A stretch of 64,000 nucleotides of DNA from Henriciella pelagia (GTDB taxonomy: Bacteria; Pseudomonadota; Alphaproteobacteria; Caulobacterales; Hyphomonadaceae): positions 248,001-312,000 of the forward strand of contig NZ_NCSU01000007.1 in assembly GCF_002088945.1 (NCBI RefSeq). The letters run 5' to 3'. Each line of letters begins with the position of its first letter. Within the stretch, counting starts at the first letter, position 1. Below are positions 1 to 8,201 of the stretch, in pieces. Under the pieces are notes generated by a model. That model was given only the letters and a program-made list of their open reading frames with translations. It had not been told where the DNA came from and did no database searches. The position numbers and the translations under genes are program-made.

Positions 1-318
1 TTGCCATGCCTCCGCGTCCAGCCGGTAGAGCACGACATGGTCATTCGGGAAGACGCGGTGATTGGAGTAAATGCCAATGAGGCGAGGCGCTCCGACAATC
101 TCGGCACCTGCTTCTTCAATCAGCTCACGCCTGAGCGAGACTTCGGCGATTTCACCTTTCTCTACGCCGCCCCCGGGCAGGAACAGGCCGGATGTGTAGG
201 TGTGACGGACCAGCAGGACACGGCCTTGGCTATCTTCCAGCATCGCCCTCACGCCAAGCGTCATCGGGCGGCTCATGCGGAACCAGGACTGAAACATTCT
301 CGTGCGGAGTTTTGGCAT
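1..318 (-). CDS. NUDIX hydrolase, 3' part cut off by the window edge
   Basis: Reading leftwards from the ATG at 316-318, 106 codons stay open to the window edge. Residues about 49-71 carry a complete Nudix box: a GG(G) pair, the glutamate of GEIAE, and the core RRELIEEAGAE (pattern GX5EX7REUXEEXGU), which binds the metal ions for hydrolysis of nucleoside-diphosphate-linked substrates. The substrate cannot be told. The N-terminus (MPKLRTRMFQSWFRM) precedes the usual beta-strand with LLVRHTY and FLPGGG. The family is normally 130-160 residues, so perhaps 30-50 residues lie outside the window. It diverges from the small membrane ORF at 409. Confidence 0.88.
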   Translation of the reverse strand, partial: MPKLRTRMFQSWFRMSRPMTLGVRAMLEDSQGRVLLVRHTYTSGLFLPGGGVEKGEIAEVSLRRELIEEAGAEIVGAPRLIGIYSNHRVFPNDHVVLYRLDAEAWQ

Positions 319-408
319 CAATATGGTTTCCGGTGAATTGCACCCTCGCCAAACCACTCAACACAGTCTATCAAGCCGGGCAACATTGGGTATTCAGGGT
401 AGTTAAAC

Positions 409-489
409 ATGTTCGCACTCATCGCCATCGGCGTCACGGTCGCAGTTTTCGGGCTTTTGAATCTGATCGATTATCGCCGTCTCGACTAA
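409..489 (+). CDS. possible 26-residue single-span membrane protein
   Basis: A short open frame, ATG 409 to TAA 487-489, encodes MFALIAIGVTVAVFGLLNLI followed by DYRRLD. About 18 hydrophobic residues are followed by a charged tail, the shape of a tiny inner-membrane protein with its C-terminus in the cytoplasm. It ends 15 bases before the TTG start of the exchanger gene, so the two may be co-transcribed. An AGGG at about 396 is a weak ribosome site. I do not recognise a family; such a short ORF could also be chance. Confidence 0.5.
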   Translation: MFALIAIGVTVAVFGLLNLIDYRRLD

Positions 490-504
490 GAGGTCCATGT
501 AGAC

Positions 505-1494
505 TTGCCAGATCTGGCGCTCCTTGCAGCCCTTGTTGGCGGACTCGTCATTCTTGCCCTCGCGGGCGACTTTCTGGTCAATGGCGCCATGGACGCTGCG
601 CGGCGTCTTGGCATTTCTCCTCTTATCGCAGGCATACTGATCGTCGGGTTCGGCACGTCCGCGCCGGAAATGGTTGTGTCGCTGGATGCCGCCTATAGCG
701 GCAATCCCGGCCTCGCCATCGGCAATATCGTCGGCTCCAACATCGCCAATATCTGGTTCGTCCTGGCCGCGCCAGCCCTGCTCATACCGCTGACGGCGCG
801 CCAGTTCGGCCTGCGCCGATCCTTCTGGTTCATGCTGGCCGTGACCGCCGTGTGGATCGCGTGGACCATGCACCACCCGCTGACGCCGCTCTTCGGCCTT
901 GTCCTGCTGGCCCTCCTCGTCCTCTACACCTTCCTGATGTTGTGGTGGACCTCGTCAGCCTTGCGCAAGGGCGTCGATGTCGGGCTGGAAGACGGCGATG
1001 AACTCAAGACGTTCACCATGGCTGCAAGCCTGATCGTCGGCATTGTCGGCCTGCCGCTCGGCGCGCATCTCATCGTCGAGGGCGGCACCGGCATCGCGCG
1101 AACCTATAATGTCCCCGAGGAAGTCATTGGCCTCACCCTACTCGCCATCGGCACCTCCCTGCCAGAGCTGGGCGCCGGTCTTGCCGCCGCATTCCGCAGG
1201 CGCGCAGATGTGATCATCGGCAATGTCATCGGATCGAACATCTTCAACCTCGCCGGCGCGGGCGCGATCATCGCCCTGTTCGGGCCCACCGATCTCGCGC
1301 CGACCTTCCCGCAATTTGATCACTGGTTCATGGCAGCGGCAGCGATCACGCTCGGTCTCTTCGTCATTCCCCGCAACAAGATCACGCGCCTTGCCGCGCT
1401 TGCCATGGGACTTACCTATGGCATCTATCTCTACGGGCTGGTGAACGGCTGGAACATCGCAGGCGGAGTGGAAAGCCTCCTTGGCGGAAACTGA
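505..1494 (+). CDS. CaCA-family calcium/cation-proton (or sodium) antiporter, YrbG type
   Basis: An inner-membrane exchanger of 329 residues with about ten hydrophobic spans. Both diagnostic alpha repeats are visible: GFGTSAPEMVVS (about 48-59) with GNIVGSNIANI (73-83), and AIGTSLPELGAG (about 214-225) with GNVIGSNIFNL. The acidic residue in each (GTSAPE, GTSLPE) coordinates Ca2+ in this superfamily. The start is TTG 505, with AGAGG about 11 bases upstream; the nearby ATG at 497 is followed at once by a stop, and the first membrane span begins right after TTG. The gene overlaps the following SDR gene by 14 bases, suggesting an operon. The transported ion cannot be fixed from sequence. Confidence 0.88.
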   Translation: MPDLALLAALVGGLVILALAGDFLVNGAMDAARRLGISPLIAGILIVGFGTSAPEMVVSLDAAYSGNPGLAIGNIVGSNIANIWFVLAAPALLIPLTARQFGLRRSFWFMLAVTAVWIAWTMHHPLTPLFGLVLLALLVLYTFLMLWWTSSALRKGVDVGLEDGDELKTFTMAASLIVGIVGLPLGAHLIVEGGTGIARTYNVPEEVIGLTLLAIGTSLPELGAGLAAAFRRRADVIIGNVIGSNIFNLAGAGAIIALFGPTDLAPTFPQFDHWFMAAAAITLGLFVIPRNKITRLAALAMGLTYGIYLYGLVNGWNIAGGVESLLGGN

Positions 1495-2248
1495 ACTCAA
1501 ACACCGGCGCGCCCTCATCACAGGCGCGGGAAAGCGGATCGGACAGGCGCTTGCAGAAGCGCTTGGCCAAGATGGCTGGGCGGTTGCGGTCCACTATCGT
1601 TCGTCCGCTGATGGTGCGAAGGAAACTGTACGCGCGATAGAAGCCGCTGGCGGCAAAGGCGTCATCGTGCAGGGCGACCTCGCTGAGGAAAAAGACTTGA
1701 GGCAGCTTGTACCGCTCGCTGCGGAAAAACTTGGCGGACCGCTCACACTCCTGGTCAACTCAGCCTCGACCTTTGAACAGGATACAGCGCGCAATCATGA
1801 TCGCGAGGGCTGGGATCTTCATTTCGACGCCAATCTTCGCGCCCCCGTGGCGCTTGCGCAGGCGTTTGCGAACGCCCTGCCGGAAAAGCAACGCGGCCTC
1901 ATCGTCAACCTGATCGACCAGCGCGTCTGGAAGCTCAACCCGCAATTCTTCACCTACACGCTTTCGAAATCGGCGCTGTGGACGGCCACGCAGACGCTGG
2001 CGCAGGCCCTCGCTCCGAATATCCGGGTCAATGGTATCGGGCCGGGTCCGACGCTGCGCAATGCCCATCAGAGCGAGGAAGAGTTCGAAGCCGAGCGCAA
2101 GGCGACGCTGACACAGGAAGGCTCGCGCCCAGAAGAAATCGTGCGGGCCCTGCGTTATCTTATCTCGGCTGACAGCGTGACCGGACAGATGATTGCTGCA
2201 GACGGCGGCCAGCACCTCATGTGGCAGACCCCGGACACGCAGATCTGA
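1481..2248 (+). CDS. SDR-family oxidoreductase, pteridine-reductase/FolM-like
   Basis: A 255-residue short-chain dehydrogenase. The nucleotide motif is TGAGKRIG (14-21); the basic KR in place of the usual GxGIG, with HYRSS after beta-2, is typical of NADPH-dependent pteridine reductases (FolM/PTR1). The catalytic pair is Tyr159 and Lys163 in YTLSK, and the C-terminal loop NGIGPGPT fits the family. The start is TTG 1481, inside the end of the exchanger gene with GGAG about 13 bases upstream. The stop overlaps the ATG of the aldolase gene (TGATG), so translation is probably coupled. A role in dihydromonapterin/folate reduction is inference from family likeness. Confidence 0.82.
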   Translation: MAETELKHRRALITGAGKRIGQALAEALGQDGWAVAVHYRSSADGAKETVRAIEAAGGKGVIVQGDLAEEKDLRQLVPLAAEKLGGPLTLLVNSASTFEQDTARNHDREGWDLHFDANLRAPVALAQAFANALPEKQRGLIVNLIDQRVWKLNPQFFTYTLSKSALWTATQTLAQALAPNIRVNGIGPGPTLRNAHQSEEEFEAERKATLTQEGSRPEEIVRALRYLISADSVTGQMIAADGGQHLMWQTPDTQI

Positions 2249-3270
2249 TGGATTTCTCCTCCGACACGTCCGCCCCGGCGCACCCTCGCGTCATGGAAGC
2301 ACTTGCCCGCGTGAATGCGGGCCACCAGTCGAGCTATGGCAATGACGCCGTGACGGCAGAGCTTCGAGGCCTGCTGGCCCGAACGCTCGAGATTGAGGAT
2401 TTCGATTTCTGGCTCTGTGCATCGGGCACGGCGTCAAACGCGCTGGCGCTGTCCTGCTTTTGTCCCCCGACCGGCGCCATCCTCTGCCACGCCGAAGCGC
2501 ACATCGCCCGCGATGAACGCGGCGCGCCGGAATTTTTCTCCGGCGGCGGCAAGCTGCAATTGCTCGGCGGCGATGGCGCCCAGATCGAGGAGACAGAGCT
2601 TCGCGATGCACTCGCGCGGATCGATCATGGCTTCGTCCACGAAACGCCGGCGCATGTTCTCTCGCTCACCAATCTTACTGAAAGTGGCACCGCCTACCCT
2701 GCGGCCCGCATCGCGCATTATGCAGCGCTGGCGAAGGAAGCGGGTCTCACCGTCCATCTCGACGGCGCGCGGATCGCCAATGCGCTTGTCTCGATGGGTG
2801 CGAGCCTTGCCGATATGAGCTGGAGAGCCGGCACGGATGTGCTTTGCCTCGGCCTGACCAAGACAGGGGCAATGGGCTGCGAGATCATCGTCCTGTTCGG
2901 TGAAGCCCGAACGAAGTTCAACGAGCTGAAGGCGCGCGCCAAACGGTCCGGGCACATGCCGCCCAAGATGCGTTACCTCGCCGCCCAGGCCATCGCCCTG
3001 TTGACGGACGGGCTGTGGCTGGACCTTGCCCGCAACGCCAATCAGCGAGCGCAGGAGGTCGCCAACCTGCTGTGCAGGAGACCGGGGACCGAACTGGTGC
3101 ATCCGGTGCATGGCAATGAGGTCTTTGTCAGGCTGGATGACGAAACAGCCGGCAGGCTGCGGGACGCAGGCGCGGTGTTCTACACCTGGCTCGATGGCAG
3201 CTCGCGACTTGTAACCAGCTGGCAGACGGGCGCCGATACGATTGACCAGCTGGCGTCAGTTCTGGACTGA
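2248..3270 (+). CDS. threonine aldolase family protein (PLP enzyme)
   Basis: A fold-type I PLP enzyme of 340 residues starting at ATG 2248, which overlaps the SDR stop. DFSSDTSAPAHPRVMEAL at the N-terminus, SYGND, an ASGTASN phosphate-binding turn, HLDGARIANAL (Asp stacking on PLP) and the Schiff-base lysine in GLTKTGAMG (about Lys205) match the low-specificity L-threonine/L-allo-threonine aldolases, which cleave threonine to glycine and acetaldehyde. The length is normal for the family. A beta-eliminating lyase with another substrate is the main alternative. The 3' end overlaps the convergent TetR gene by 15 bases. Confidence 0.85.
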   Translation: MDFSSDTSAPAHPRVMEALARVNAGHQSSYGNDAVTAELRGLLARTLEIEDFDFWLCASGTASNALALSCFCPPTGAILCHAEAHIARDERGAPEFFSGGGKLQLLGGDGAQIEETELRDALARIDHGFVHETPAHVLSLTNLTESGTAYPAARIAHYAALAKEAGLTVHLDGARIANALVSMGASLADMSWRAGTDVLCLGLTKTGAMGCEIIVLFGEARTKFNELKARAKRSGHMPPKMRYLAAQAIALLTDGLWLDLARNANQRAQEVANLLCRRPGTELVHPVHGNEVFVRLDDETAGRLRDAGAVFYTWLDGSSRLVTSWQTGADTIDQLASVLD

Positions 3271-3897
3271 CGGGTCCGGGTGTTCGGCAAGACCAGGCTT
3301 CATCCAGATCTTCATCCGTTCAAAATAGGCATCAACGTCCATGGGGGCGTATTTCTTGCCGTTCAGAAGCTCCTGGTGAAGGACCATGAAGATGGAGGAG
3401 CCCATCAGCATCATGGCGGCCTGCCGGGCAGCATGAAGAGGCCCCGACCAGCCCGGTGACTTGAACAGCCTGTTCGCGACCGCTTCGACACCCGGCATCA
3501 CCAGGTTTTCGAGATAGGCGCGCCTCGCCTTCTCATCGATCATGCTCTCCCGGATTCCGAACCGGTGTGCCCGAATGTACAGCGAATTCTCGCGATATTG
3601 CGACATGAGATCGAGATAGTCGGTAACCGATTCCTCTATGGATGGCCCGACGACGGCAGCGGCAGCGCGCATCGACGCGGCAAGTTCATGAAGTTGCTCG
3701 AAGACGGCAATGATGACGCCTGACCGATCCTGAAAATAGTGCCTGAGCGTCGGTTCGGACGTATCCACTGCAATTGCGATTTGCCGGAAGGATGGCGCTT
3801 CCACGTCATCGCTCAGCAGAAAACTCGATGCGGCAGTGACCAGCGCCAGCCTCTTCTCCTCAAAATCCTGATTTCGCACCCCTGCCGGTCGTGGCAT
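3256..3897 (-). CDS. TetR/AcrR-family transcriptional regulator
   Basis: A 213-residue regulator. Residues about 13-60 form the TetR helix-turn-helix (KRLALVTAASSFLL ... SFRQIAIAVDTSEPTLRHYF), ending in the usual xLxxYF signature with His for Tyr. The rest is a helical ligand-binding domain ending with MDVDAYFERMKIWMKP. It is convergent with, and overlaps, the aldolase gene. The inducer and targets are unknown. The imperfect repeat at 3930-3944 upstream of the start could be its own operator. Confidence 0.85.
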   Translation of the reverse strand: MPRPAGVRNQDFEEKRLALVTAASSFLLSDDVEAPSFRQIAIAVDTSEPTLRHYFQDRSGVIIAVFEQLHELAASMRAAAAVVGPSIEESVTDYLDLMSQYRENSLYIRAHRFGIRESMIDEKARRAYLENLVMPGVEAVANRLFKSPGWSGPLHAARQAAMMLMGSSIFMVLHQELLNGKKYAPMDVDAYFERMKIWMKPGLAEHPDPSVQN

Positions 3898-3929
3898 TCC
3901 TCGTCCTCCCTAGCCTGCATCCGGACGTC

Positions 3930-3944
3930 CCGGCGAATGGCCGG
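3930..3944. promoter_or_regulatory. possible TetR operator
   Basis: CCGGC, a 5-base spacer and GCCGG form a small perfect dyad about 33-47 bases upstream of the TetR start codon, where an autoregulatory operator is commonly found. GC-rich 5-base arms arise easily by chance here, so this is a weak call. Confidence 0.25.
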
Positions 3945-3987
3945 AACCTTTCAGCAGCCAGGACCACCATCCCGGCCACTGCAGTGA

Positions 3988-5727
3988 TTACTGCACCAGC
4001 ACCGAGCGGTTGCATCGCGCGTGGTGAACCCAGACATCGGCCTCTCCGACGCCAATGCCGAGCATTTCAGTCAAACTGTCGACGATCGAATCGACCGGCC
4101 CGGCTGCTGATTGCAGCGTGCTGCCGACAAGGCCCGTCACCGCCCTCGGGGTCGCCAGCGACAGACCAGCGATATCGACGTCATAGTCGAGCGTGCCGAT
4201 CGTCGAAGAGATCGCACCGCGCAGGGCTTCTCGGGTCTGGACGGTCTTCGGATCGCCGCCAAAATCCCGGCTGTGAAACCGCAGCGTGCGAGAATTCGGC
4301 GACGAGAGGCTGGTGCGGGAGACTGCGCTCACCTCGATCAGGCGCGCATTGACGAGGCGGGCCGGCTCAAACCGCTGGACACGGCCCATCTGCTCCAGAC
4401 CACCCGGCAGGTCGGCAATTCTCAGGGTCAGGATCGAAGGATCAACCTCGATATCAACACGGTGCACATCCGGCCGGTCATTTGCGCAGATCACCTCCGC
4501 GATCCGGGCTTCAGCGGACGCCATCTCGATATAGAGCGGCAGGCGAACCAGGTCCCCGTCCAGCGCGCCGCCTGCCGTCACCGAGGCCTCGATGAAAAGG
4601 CGGAGCTGCGCCGTCGACACCATGGACTGGCCATCATCGGTCAGGGAGAACCATGTCATCGACTGCGGACGTTCACCGACAAGCAGGGCAATGCGCGTAT
4701 CAGCCAGGCCGGGAACGCTCGCCCCAAGGTCGAGGTCGACCTGATTGGCTCCATTTGCGGCAATGGCACTGGCGGTCACCATCTGTACGGCTTCGAGCAC
4801 GAGGTCGAGATCGCCCTCCACACTGCCAAGTTCAGCGCGCCCGACAGGGCCAAGGTCAAACAGCGTCGATAGCGACACGGAGAGGTTCGCCATGGCCCTG
4901 TTCGAGGCGAGCCCCTGCAGCACCGATTTCGCGCTGAGCGACCCTTCGCTGACGTCTGCCATTGCGGAGAATACGCTTGTCAGCGCGACATCGCTATCCA
5001 GCACATCATCATAGGTGACGGCTTCCAGATCGAGATCGCTGGCGAGCGTTTCCGAGAATTTCAGGAGATCGACATCCGCATTGACGAGCGAATTATAGTC
5101 CATGACCGTCAGCTTGACCTCCGATCCGGTCAGGCCGGAGAGCATGGCATTCAGCAGGCCGTCTTCGAGCCTGGCGAGACGCGAGCCGATGGACATCGCC
5201 ACTTCTGACGAGACGGACGCTGTCCCGGACGCCGAAACGCGCTCCCGGTTCGTACCAATGAAATCGAAATAGCGAGCCGGCGCTTCGGTGAGCGAGACGC
5301 GGACAGCATTGACAGGCTCACCTCCGACCTCAAAGCGCGCATCGAAGGCAAGATCCGGATTGGCGAAATAGCGGCCGAGCTCGACAGAGACATCTCCCTT
5401 GAACTGGTGCAGCGACTCGCGTTGGGGATTGCCATCGCGGCCGCGCAGACGGTGCGCGTCACTCTTGCGATAGCCATTGTCGGACAGCAGCTTGTAGACC
5501 GCCAGTTCGGCCTTTTCGATATTGGATGCCGCTGCAATTGCGGCCAGGTCGGCAAGGCCTTGCAGTTTGCGCTTCTGTTCGGCGGTCGCGCCGACATCGA
5601 CGGCAAATGCGGCCATTACGACAGCGATGGGTGCGAAGATCGAGACCAGGATGACAACCTGTCCAGACAGGTCTCGCCAAAAGGTTCGCAGGCGCGTAAC
5701 CGGTTGGAGAATGGATACAGCGCGCAT
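3988..5727 (-). CDS. tadG: TadG-like Flp pilus-assembly/secreted protein
   Basis: A 579-residue protein with one N-terminal membrane anchor (about 22-46, GQVVILVSIFAPIAVVMAAF) followed by AVDVGATAEQKRKLQGLADLAAIAA, the hallmark of the TadG/TadE pilin-like N-terminus in which the processed chain stays as a helix. The remainder is a long extracytoplasmic region without a von Willebrand domain that I can recognise, so it is not the longest TadG form. TadE lies one base upstream on the same strand. No other tad genes (flp, cpaB-F) are in the window. Confidence 0.78.
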   Translation of the reverse strand: MRAVSILQPVTRLRTFWRDLSGQVVILVSIFAPIAVVMAAFAVDVGATAEQKRKLQGLADLAAIAAASNIEKAELAVYKLLSDNGYRKSDAHRLRGRDGNPQRESLHQFKGDVSVELGRYFANPDLAFDARFEVGGEPVNAVRVSLTEAPARYFDFIGTNRERVSASGTASVSSEVAMSIGSRLARLEDGLLNAMLSGLTGSEVKLTVMDYNSLVNADVDLLKFSETLASDLDLEAVTYDDVLDSDVALTSVFSAMADVSEGSLSAKSVLQGLASNRAMANLSVSLSTLFDLGPVGRAELGSVEGDLDLVLEAVQMVTASAIAANGANQVDLDLGASVPGLADTRIALLVGERPQSMTWFSLTDDGQSMVSTAQLRLFIEASVTAGGALDGDLVRLPLYIEMASAEARIAEVICANDRPDVHRVDIEVDPSILTLRIADLPGGLEQMGRVQRFEPARLVNARLIEVSAVSRTSLSSPNSRTLRFHSRDFGGDPKTVQTREALRGAISSTIGTLDYDVDIAGLSLATPRAVTGLVGSTLQSAAGPVDSIVDSLTEMLGIGVGEADVWVHHARCNRSVLVQ

Positions 5728-5728
5728 C

Positions 5729-6154
5729 TCAGTAGCCTCCCGCGCGGATCAGCGAGGTCCGGGTGATCGTCTTTTCGGGCAGAGGCAGGCCCTGATAGAG
5801 ATTCCATACAGGAAGCTCGGTCGCATCATAGGTGACCGTCACGACCACGAAATCGGAGCGGTCCTCATTGCTCGACACGTCCACGCTGAGATGGTCACCC
5901 AGCAACAGGCCGCCTTGTTCGAGGGCGGTTGCGACATAGGTGTCGACAAGCTTCTGGCGCTCATTCATGTCCAGCCCACCCATCGCCGCCCTGGCGCTAT
6001 TTGCAGCGAGTTGTTGCACAGAGTGCGCGGCACCGAAGTAAACACCGTATGCAATAATACCGAATATGAATAACAATAATACTGGGGAAATCATGGCTAA
6101 TTCTATCGCCGCGACCCCATCATTACTTACTTTAAACTTAGCACGCTTCCTCAT
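5729..6154 (-). CDS. tadE: TadE-family pseudopilin-like protein
   Basis: A 141-residue protein starting MRKRAKFKVSNDG, then VAAIELAMISPVLLLFIFGI, the TadE-like domain: a Glu five residues after Gly and a long hydrophobic helix that anchors the minor pilin in the inner membrane before prepilin peptidase action. The stop is one base before the tadG start, so the two form an operon. The upstream intergenic DNA (6155-6420) is strikingly AT-rich and probably holds its promoter. Confidence 0.85.
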   Translation of the reverse strand: MRKRAKFKVSNDGVAAIELAMISPVLLLFIFGIIAYGVYFGAAHSVQQLAANSARAAMGGLDMNERQKLVDTYVATALEQGGLLLGDHLSVDVSSNEDRSDFVVVTVTYDATELPVWNLYQGLPLPEKTITRTSLIRAGGY

Positions 6155-6419
6155 TCTGACGTTCGCCTTTCAGAGCAAATTGTCCAGACCAGGAACGATT
6201 TTCTATTTTATATTTATTTTGCTCAATCCCTGGCACTGTTGAGCGAGGATTGTGCCTCAGAAATTAACAAAAACATTCTGTAACATTCAGAAATTGAACC
6301 AGCCTCGAATCCCTCAAGGCGATAACCATTCAACATGTTGTTTTTACATTCTTTTTAAAAGCAATTGCAAAAGACTTTATTTTAAATAGTTGAATATTGT
6401 ATATAGTATAATAAAAGTC
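6155..6419. other. AT-rich intergenic region between tadE and a candidate RNA gene
   Basis: No protein gene is visible. The stretch 6190-6416 is much richer in A+T than its surroundings, with runs such as TTTTATATTTATTTT and TATTTTAAATAG. It probably holds the promoter of tadEG (leftwards) and a promoter reading rightwards with a perfect TATAAT at 6407-6412. Binding of bend-inducing proteins is possible but not shown. Confidence 0.5.
6407..6412 (+). promoter_or_regulatory. -10 box of a rightward promoter
   Basis: TATAAT matches the sigma-70 -10 consensus exactly and sits at the right edge of the AT-rich block. The -35 element is poor (TTAAAT at 6382-6387 with a 19-base gap is the best I can offer). 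The predicted start of transcription is about 6418-6420, leading into a stretch that ends in an intrinsic terminator. Confidence 0.4.
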
Positions 6420-6633
6420 GCCCGGAGCGCGCTTTACAATTCCCCTGAAAGCACCCTGTTCTGACGTATTCATTACAGCTTCGGCAGCATGCATTTGCGC
6501 AGAAATCGAATACGAAAGTGTAGATTACTTCCGCCAAGTGCGACCGGATTGCACTGGCGATGGGATGCGCCGATTTGCACCCGCGAGAACCTGCTCAAGG
6601 GACCGGTCCTGTTTACCAAGAACAGGATTTTTT
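6420..6633 (+). ncRNA. candidate untranslated RNA with hairpins and intrinsic terminator
   Basis: The stretch lies between a consensus -10 box and a rightward terminator and has no convincing ORF: a 48-codon frame from ATG 6489 lacks a ribosome site and has an Arg/Lys-rich, family-less product. Visible secondary structure includes CGCCA-A-GTGC pairing with GCACTGGCG (about 6533-6561), GGG-A-TGC with GCACCC (about 6563-6583), the palindrome GGACCGGTCC (6600-6609) and the terminator. The nearest rightward protein gene upstream ends at 3270, so the terminator has no other obvious client. I do not recognise it as 6S, SRP RNA, tmRNA or RNase P RNA. Confidence 0.42.
6607..6633 (+). terminator. intrinsic terminator (rightward), no protein gene upstream
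   Basis: TCCTGTT (6607-6613), a 7-base loop, AACAGGA (6621-6627), then TTTTTT (6628-6633). The U-run follows the stem only when read rightwards, so it cannot end the leftward tRNA-Val transcript that lies just beyond it. Confidence 0.75.
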
Positions 6634-6644
6634 GAGGAGGAAAA

Positions 6645-6719
<75 letters not shown>

Positions 6720-6737
6720 ACTCGTTTCGAAGCGGCC

Positions 6738-6766
6738 CTAATCGGGCTTTGGGCCCGGCAAGTCAA
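6738..6766 (-). promoter_or_regulatory. promoter of tRNA-Val
   Basis: Leftwards, TTGACT (6766-6761) is separated by 17 bases from GATTAG (6743-6738). The -35 matches the consensus at five of six positions. Transcription would start about 12 bases before the mature 5' end of the tRNA. The -10 is poor by the E. coli rule, but alphaproteobacterial -10 boxes are often degenerate. Confidence 0.55.
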
Positions 6767-6786
6767 GCCCGCAATGTCGGTGAATG

Positions 6787-7146
6787 TCAGGCCGCGATGA
6801 CGCGGTCAACTTCCTCCACCAGCTCTCGCAGGTGAAACGGTTTGGAGAGGATCTTCGCGCCTGCCGGCGTCGGCGTTCCGGACGCGAGCGCCACAGCGGC
6901 AAATCCGGTGATGAAAACAATCTTCATGGCCGGGTCGAGCTCGGCACCGCGGCGGGCAAGCTCAATCCCGTCAATCCCTGGCATGACAATATCGGTCAGC
7001 AAGAGATCGAACACTTCGCGCTCCAGGGCGGCGAGCGCGGTTTCACCATCCTCGAAGTCCTGGACCTCGTGGCCGGCACGCTTCAGAGATGCCGCCAGGA
7101 AGGTGCGCATCATCTCATCATCTTCAGCCAGCAGGATTTTACTCAT
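6787..7146 (-). CDS. cpdR: CpdR-type single-domain response regulator
   Basis: A 119-residue receiver domain with no output domain. The acidic pocket (AEDDE, 8-11), phospho-acceptor Asp52 in LLLTDIVMPG, Thr in FITGFAAVAL and Lys in SKPFHLREL are all present, and the flanking wording matches CpdR, which in Caulobacter and relatives delivers substrates such as PdeA and helps position ClpXP when unphosphorylated. I use ATG 7146 (GGAG nine bases upstream; CpdR proteins begin MxxILLAEDD); a GTG at 7167 would add seven residues. It is divergent from an N-formylglutamate amidohydrolase, a pairing I recall as conserved in alphaproteobacteria. Confidence 0.88.
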   Translation of the reverse strand: MSKILLAEDDEMMRTFLAASLKRAGHEVQDFEDGETALAALEREVFDLLLTDIVMPGIDGIELARRGAELDPAMKIVFITGFAAVALASGTPTPAGAKILSKPFHLRELVEEVDRVIAA

Positions 7147-7251
7147 GGGCCCCGACTCCACATTCACGGTCTATTCTAACATTGATTCCATAGACAGTGC
7201 TTCGGGTAAATTCGAAGTGAACAGAACCGACATGCTTGACCTTCGCGCCAA

Positions 7252-8160
7252 ATGGTCAACCATCTGGACACAATGAGCATGATTGATGACGAAAGACGGA
7301 TGAAGCAGGACGTGGCCCGCACGGTCGCCCCCTTCATCCTGTCGCGGCCAGAAACAGACCCGCATCCCGTCATCTTCGCGTCTCCCCATAGCGGCCACTA
7401 TTATCCAGACACGCTGTTGCAGAATCTCTGTGTGCCGCTGATCGACCTGCGGCAGACCGAAGATGCCTTTGTCGACCAGCTGTTTGCGAGCGCCCCTCAA
7501 GCTGGCGCAACCCTGATCGCGGCAACGCATGCACGCAGCTTTGTCGACCTCAACCGGGATGCGCGCGAACTCGACGCCGACATGATCGAGGGCGGACTGC
7601 CCGGCCCTGTCGCCGCGCCGTCTGCACGGGTGCAGGCGGGACTTGGCTGTTTTCCACGGATCGGTGCACGCGGCGAAAACATCTATGCTGGCAAGATCTC
7701 CAGCCAGGATGCCCACACGCGCCTCGATCACGTCCACACACCCTATCATCGCGCACTTGCCGACGAGATCGCCCGCTGCAGGGAGGCCTCTGGCTGCGCC
7801 ATTCTGATTGACTGCCATTCCATGCCATCGCAGCAGCCAGGGCGCCGTGACCTTCCGGACATCGTGCTTGGAGACCGTTTTGGTTCGAGCTGCACCAGCC
7901 AGCTGACAAGCCTTGTTGAACGTACCTTCCGCAGTGAGGGCTACAGCACGGTGCGCAATGCACCCTATGCCGGCGGCTACACAACGCGCCGTTACGGACG
8001 CCCGAAGCGCCACGTCCATGCCCTGCAGATCGAGATCAATCGGCGCCTCTACATGGATGAAGCTGAGATTACGCCGAACGCATCCATGCAAAATGTCATA
8101 TCTGCGGTGCAGCACGTCATAACAGAGATTTGCCGCTTCTCAGCACGGCTGTCGGCCTGA
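7252..8160 (+). CDS. N-formylglutamate amidohydrolase family protein
   Basis: 302 residues. The FGase domain is marked by SPHSGHYYP (metal-binding His), the pair RSFVDLNRD, ILIDCHSMP and NAPYAGGYTTRRYG. The family hydrolyses N-formyl-L-glutamate to formate and glutamate (end of histidine degradation), but stand-alone copies beside cpdR, with no hut genes, may act on other formylated or N-acyl amino acids. The start is uncertain: ATG 7252, 7273 and 7279 are in frame and none has a strong ribosome site. Confidence 0.85.
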   Translation: MVNHLDTMSMIDDERRMKQDVARTVAPFILSRPETDPHPVIFASPHSGHYYPDTLLQNLCVPLIDLRQTEDAFVDQLFASAPQAGATLIAATHARSFVDLNRDARELDADMIEGGLPGPVAAPSARVQAGLGCFPRIGARGENIYAGKISSQDAHTRLDHVHTPYHRALADEIARCREASGCAILIDCHSMPSQQPGRRDLPDIVLGDRFGSSCTSQLTSLVERTFRSEGYSTVRNAPYAGGYTTRRYGRPKRHVHALQIEINRRLYMDEAEITPNASMQNVISAVQHVITEICRFSARLSA

Positions 8161-8168
8161 CCCACCTC

Positions 8169-8201
8169 AAAAAAAAATGGCCGTGCCAAGCCGGCACGGC
8201 C
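8169..8201 (-). terminator. intrinsic terminator (leftward)
   Basis: A perfect 9-bp stem GGCCGTGCC/GGCACGGCC (8179-8201) with a 5-base loop. Read leftwards it is followed after AT by a run of eight T (A-tract 8169-8177 on the + strand). Read rightwards the stem is followed by AATAAGG with no U-run, so it primarily serves a minus-strand transcript. Confidence 0.8.

Noticed and set aside
6489-6635. 48-codon ORF in the region before tRNA-Val
   Set aside because: No ribosome site, highly basic product without a family, and it runs through the terminator.
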